DNA of 64,000 bases. Source: Lysobacter ciconiae (GTDB taxonomy: Bacteria > Pseudomonadota > Gammaproteobacteria > Xanthomonadales > Xanthomonadaceae). The stretch spans positions 596,001 to 660,000 of the forward strand of contig NZ_CP063656.1 in NCBI RefSeq assembly GCF_015209725.1, in the 5' to 3' direction. Positions 62,286-64,000 of the stretch are shown here, piece by piece. Position 1 is the stretch's first letter, and the number at the start of each line of letters is the position of its first letter. The translations under genes and the position numbers were made by a program. Below the pieces are notes generated by a model, which saw only the letters and a program-made list of their open reading frames with translations, was not told the DNA's origin and ran no database searches.

Positions 62286-63551
62286 ATGACCGATCCCGCC
62301 CAACTGCACCAGCTCAGCGAGCGCTACTACCTGCCGGTCTACCGCCCGCATCCGATCGTGCTCGACCGCGGGCAGGGCTCACGCGTGTGGGACAGCGCCG
62401 GTCGGGAATACGTCGACTTCGGCGCCGGCATCGCGGTCAATGCGCTGGGCCATGCGCATCCGGCGCTGATTGCCGCGCTGACTGCGCAGGCTGCCAAGCT
62501 GTGGCACACCAGCAACGTGTTTGTCAGCGAGCCGCCGCTGAAGCTGGCCCAGGCCCTGGTCGACGCGGCGGGTTTCGCCGAGCAGGTGTTCTTCTGCAAC
62601 TCCGGCGCAGAGGCCAACGAGGCGGCGATCAAGCTGGCGCGGCAATGGGCGGCCGGGCAAGGCCGCGCGCCCGACAGGCGCGTGATCCTGACCTTCCGCG
62701 GCGGGTTTCACGGACGCACCCTGGCGACGGTGACGGCCACCGCGCAACCCAAATACCAGGCCGGTTTCGAGCCGCTACCGGGCGGCTTCCGCTACAGCGA
62801 TTTCAACGACCTGCAGGCCGCCGAAGCCGCGATGGCTGCCGGCGACGTGAGCGCGGTGCTGGTCGAGCCGGTCCAGGGCGAGGGCGGGGTGACGCCGGCG
62901 ACCGACGACTTCCTGCACGGCCTGCGGACCCTGTGCGATCGCCACGGCGCGTTGCTGATGCTGGACGAGATCCAGTGCGGCATGGGGCGCACCGGCACGC
63001 TTCTCGCCTGCGACGGCTACGGCGTGCGACCCGACGTGGTGACCCTGGCGAAGGCGCTGGGAGCCGGCTTTCCGATCGGCGCGATGCTGGTCGGCCCGGC
63101 CGCTGCCGGAGGCATGGGCTTCGGCCAGCACGGCAGCACCTTCGGCGGTAACCCCTTGGCCGCTGCGGTGGCGCTGGTGGCGCTGCGGGAAATCGCATCC
63201 CCAGGCGTGCTGGCGAACGTGGCGCGTCAGGCGCAGGCGCTGCGAGCCGGCCTGGAGGATATCAACCGTGACCTGGGCGTATTCGGCGAGATCCGCGGCC
63301 GCGGGTTGATGCTGGGTGCCCAGCTGCGCCCTGAAAGTGCGGGTGAGGCCAGCGCCATCCTCGCGCGCTGCCTGGAGCACGGCCTGCTGTTGTTGCAGGC
63401 GGGACCGGATGTGCTGCGCTTCGTGCCCGCTCTGAACATCGGCGATGCGGACGTCGCTGAGGGCTTGCAACGGCTGCGGCAGGCGCTTGAGGCGCATGTG
63501 GTTGCGACGCGAAGCTCATTATCGGATGCGGCGCTGGATACGGGAAATTAA
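62286..63551 (+). CDS. argD: Acetylornithine/succinylornithine-type aminotransferase (ArgD family)
   Basis: 421 residues, class III PLP aminotransferase. Motifs: FFCNSGAEANEAAIKLAR, FRGGFHGRTLAT, VLVEPVQGEGGV, MLDEIQCGMGRTG and the PLP lysine in TLAKALGAGFPIGAML. Sequence and length fit ArgD; AstC (succinylornithine catabolism) cannot be excluded because neighbours are not arginine genes. In xanthomonads an argD sits near hemL, as here. Start at 62286 (MTDPAQLHQL). Confidence 0.88.
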   Translation: MTDPAQLHQLSERYYLPVYRPHPIVLDRGQGSRVWDSAGREYVDFGAGIAVNALGHAHPALIAALTAQAAKLWHTSNVFVSEPPLKLAQALVDAAGFAEQVFFCNSGAEANEAAIKLARQWAAGQGRAPDRRVILTFRGGFHGRTLATVTATAQPKYQAGFEPLPGGFRYSDFNDLQAAEAAMAAGDVSAVLVEPVQGEGGVTPATDDFLHGLRTLCDRHGALLMLDEIQCGMGRTGTLLACDGYGVRPDVVTLAKALGAGFPIGAMLVGPAAAGGMGFGQHGSTFGGNPLAAAVALVALREIASPGVLANVARQAQALRAGLEDINRDLGVFGEIRGRGLMLGAQLRPESAGEASAILARCLEHGLLLLQAGPDVLRFVPALNIGDADVAEGLQRLRQALEAHVVATRSSLSDAALDTGN

Positions 63552-63669
63552 GTCCGAACACGATAGTTCTATGACGGCGAGCCGCTGGCGCCGGGGCTTG
63601 CAGCGGCCTGGACAGACCGTTTTCGCAACTCCCGCGACGCCGCCCACTCGCCGCCGCGGAATCAAACCG

Positions 63670-64000
63670 TCAAGCCGCGGCAACCTCGGCGAATGCGCCG
63701 CGCGCCGCCTCCAGGGTCTGGGCGATTTCCGCCTCCCCGTGGGCGCTGGACATGAAGCCGGCCTCGAACGCCGACGGCGCCAGGTAGACGCCACGATCCA
63801 GCATCGCGTGGAAGAACCTGCCGAAGCGCTTCGGGTCCGACGCGGCCGAGTCCTCGAAGGTCTCCACCGGACCCTCGCGGAAATACAGGCCGAACATGGC
63901 TGGCGCACGCGTCGTGTGGAACGCGACGCCCGCCTCGCGCGCGATCGCCTCCAGCCCGTCGCAGAGCGCGTTGGTGCCCGCCTCCAGCGCCGCATGGAAG
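63670..64000 (-). CDS. hemL: Glutamate-1-semialdehyde 2,1-aminomutase, C-terminal part (5' end outside window)
   Basis: About 110 C-terminal residues are visible; the frame runs through the right edge. The HemL ending is clear: FHAALEAGTNALCDGLEAIA, MFGLYFREGPVETFED, ASDPKRFGRFFHAMLDRGVY and LAPSAFEAGFMSSAHG. HemL makes 5-aminolevulinate for tetrapyrrole synthesis. The PLP lysine lies upstream, outside the window. It is convergent with argD across a 118-bp gap with nothing recognisable. Confidence 0.93.
   Translation of the reverse strand, partial: FHAALEAGTNALCDGLEAIAREAGVAFHTTRAPAMFGLYFREGPVETFEDSAASDPKRFGRFFHAMLDRGVYLAPSAFEAGFMSSAHGEAEIAQTLEAARGAFAEVAAA

Overview
The window is one contiguous piece of a high-GC gammaproteobacterial chromosome. 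It most resembles the Xanthomonadaceae/Lysobacteraceae (Lysobacter, Luteimonas, Stenotrophomonas or Xanthomonas relatives). Pointers are pilSR beside sucCD, the ilv-leu cluster headed by an attenuator, a pyrophosphate-dependent phosphofructokinase beside a K+-independent proton-pumping pyrophosphatase, a large TonB-dependent receptor ending in Phe, and an RTX/M91 protease. This placement rests on gene content and remembered family sequences, not on a search. I see no rRNA, tRNA, CRISPR array, insertion sequence or prophage.

Layout, left to right. 1-3.7 kb: the end of cvpA, purF, a DUF455 ferritin-like gene that looks frameshifted near its start, and a COG3650-type lipoprotein. 3.7-12.6 kb: lpxH, a DUF4124 protein, and methyl-cycle genes (metY, metF, and ahcY behind an S-adenosylhomocysteine riboswitch), interspersed with a secreted alpha/beta hydrolase, a LytS/LytTR two-component pair and a DUF3228 protein. 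12.9-23 kb: a large S9 peptidase, a zinc-ribbon SDR-like protein, pilR-pilS and sucC-sucD. Both convergent gene junctions in this stretch carry the same composite palindromic repeat, in opposite orientations. 23.2-40.8 kb: a lipoprotein gene, then a minus-strand run of twelve genes for threonine, isoleucine, valine and leucine synthesis (ilvD-ilvC-ilvG-ilvM-ilvE-tdcB-leuA/leuC-leuD-leuB-thrA-thrB-thrC). It is preceded by a leader peptide rich in Leu/Ile/Val/Thr and a textbook attenuator. In this run LeuA and LeuC are one continuous 1023-residue protein.

41-48 kb: a membrane CadC-like regulator with a beta-propeller, an AraC-family regulator and a TonB-dependent receptor, with palindromic candidate operators. 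47.9-55 kb: inorganic pyrophosphatase, an RTX-repeat protein with an M91 (NleD-like) zinc-protease domain, a lipoprotein, hppA, pfp and adk, so pyrophosphate and adenylate metabolism are concentrated here. 55-64 kb: mpl, a Lon-substrate-binding-domain protein, a DedA-PAP2-LssY fusion whose PAP2 site is degenerate, a RIO-like kinase, an HSDL2-type SDR, a glyoxalase, a voltage-gated-type potassium channel with a zinc ribbon, an ArgD-type aminotransferase and the 3' part of hemL.

The most notable observations are the LeuA-LeuC fusion, the single attenuator in front of a continuous Thr/Ile/Val/Leu gene run, the duplicated composite palindrome whose stems vary in sequence but keep pairing, and the RTX-M91 protease.
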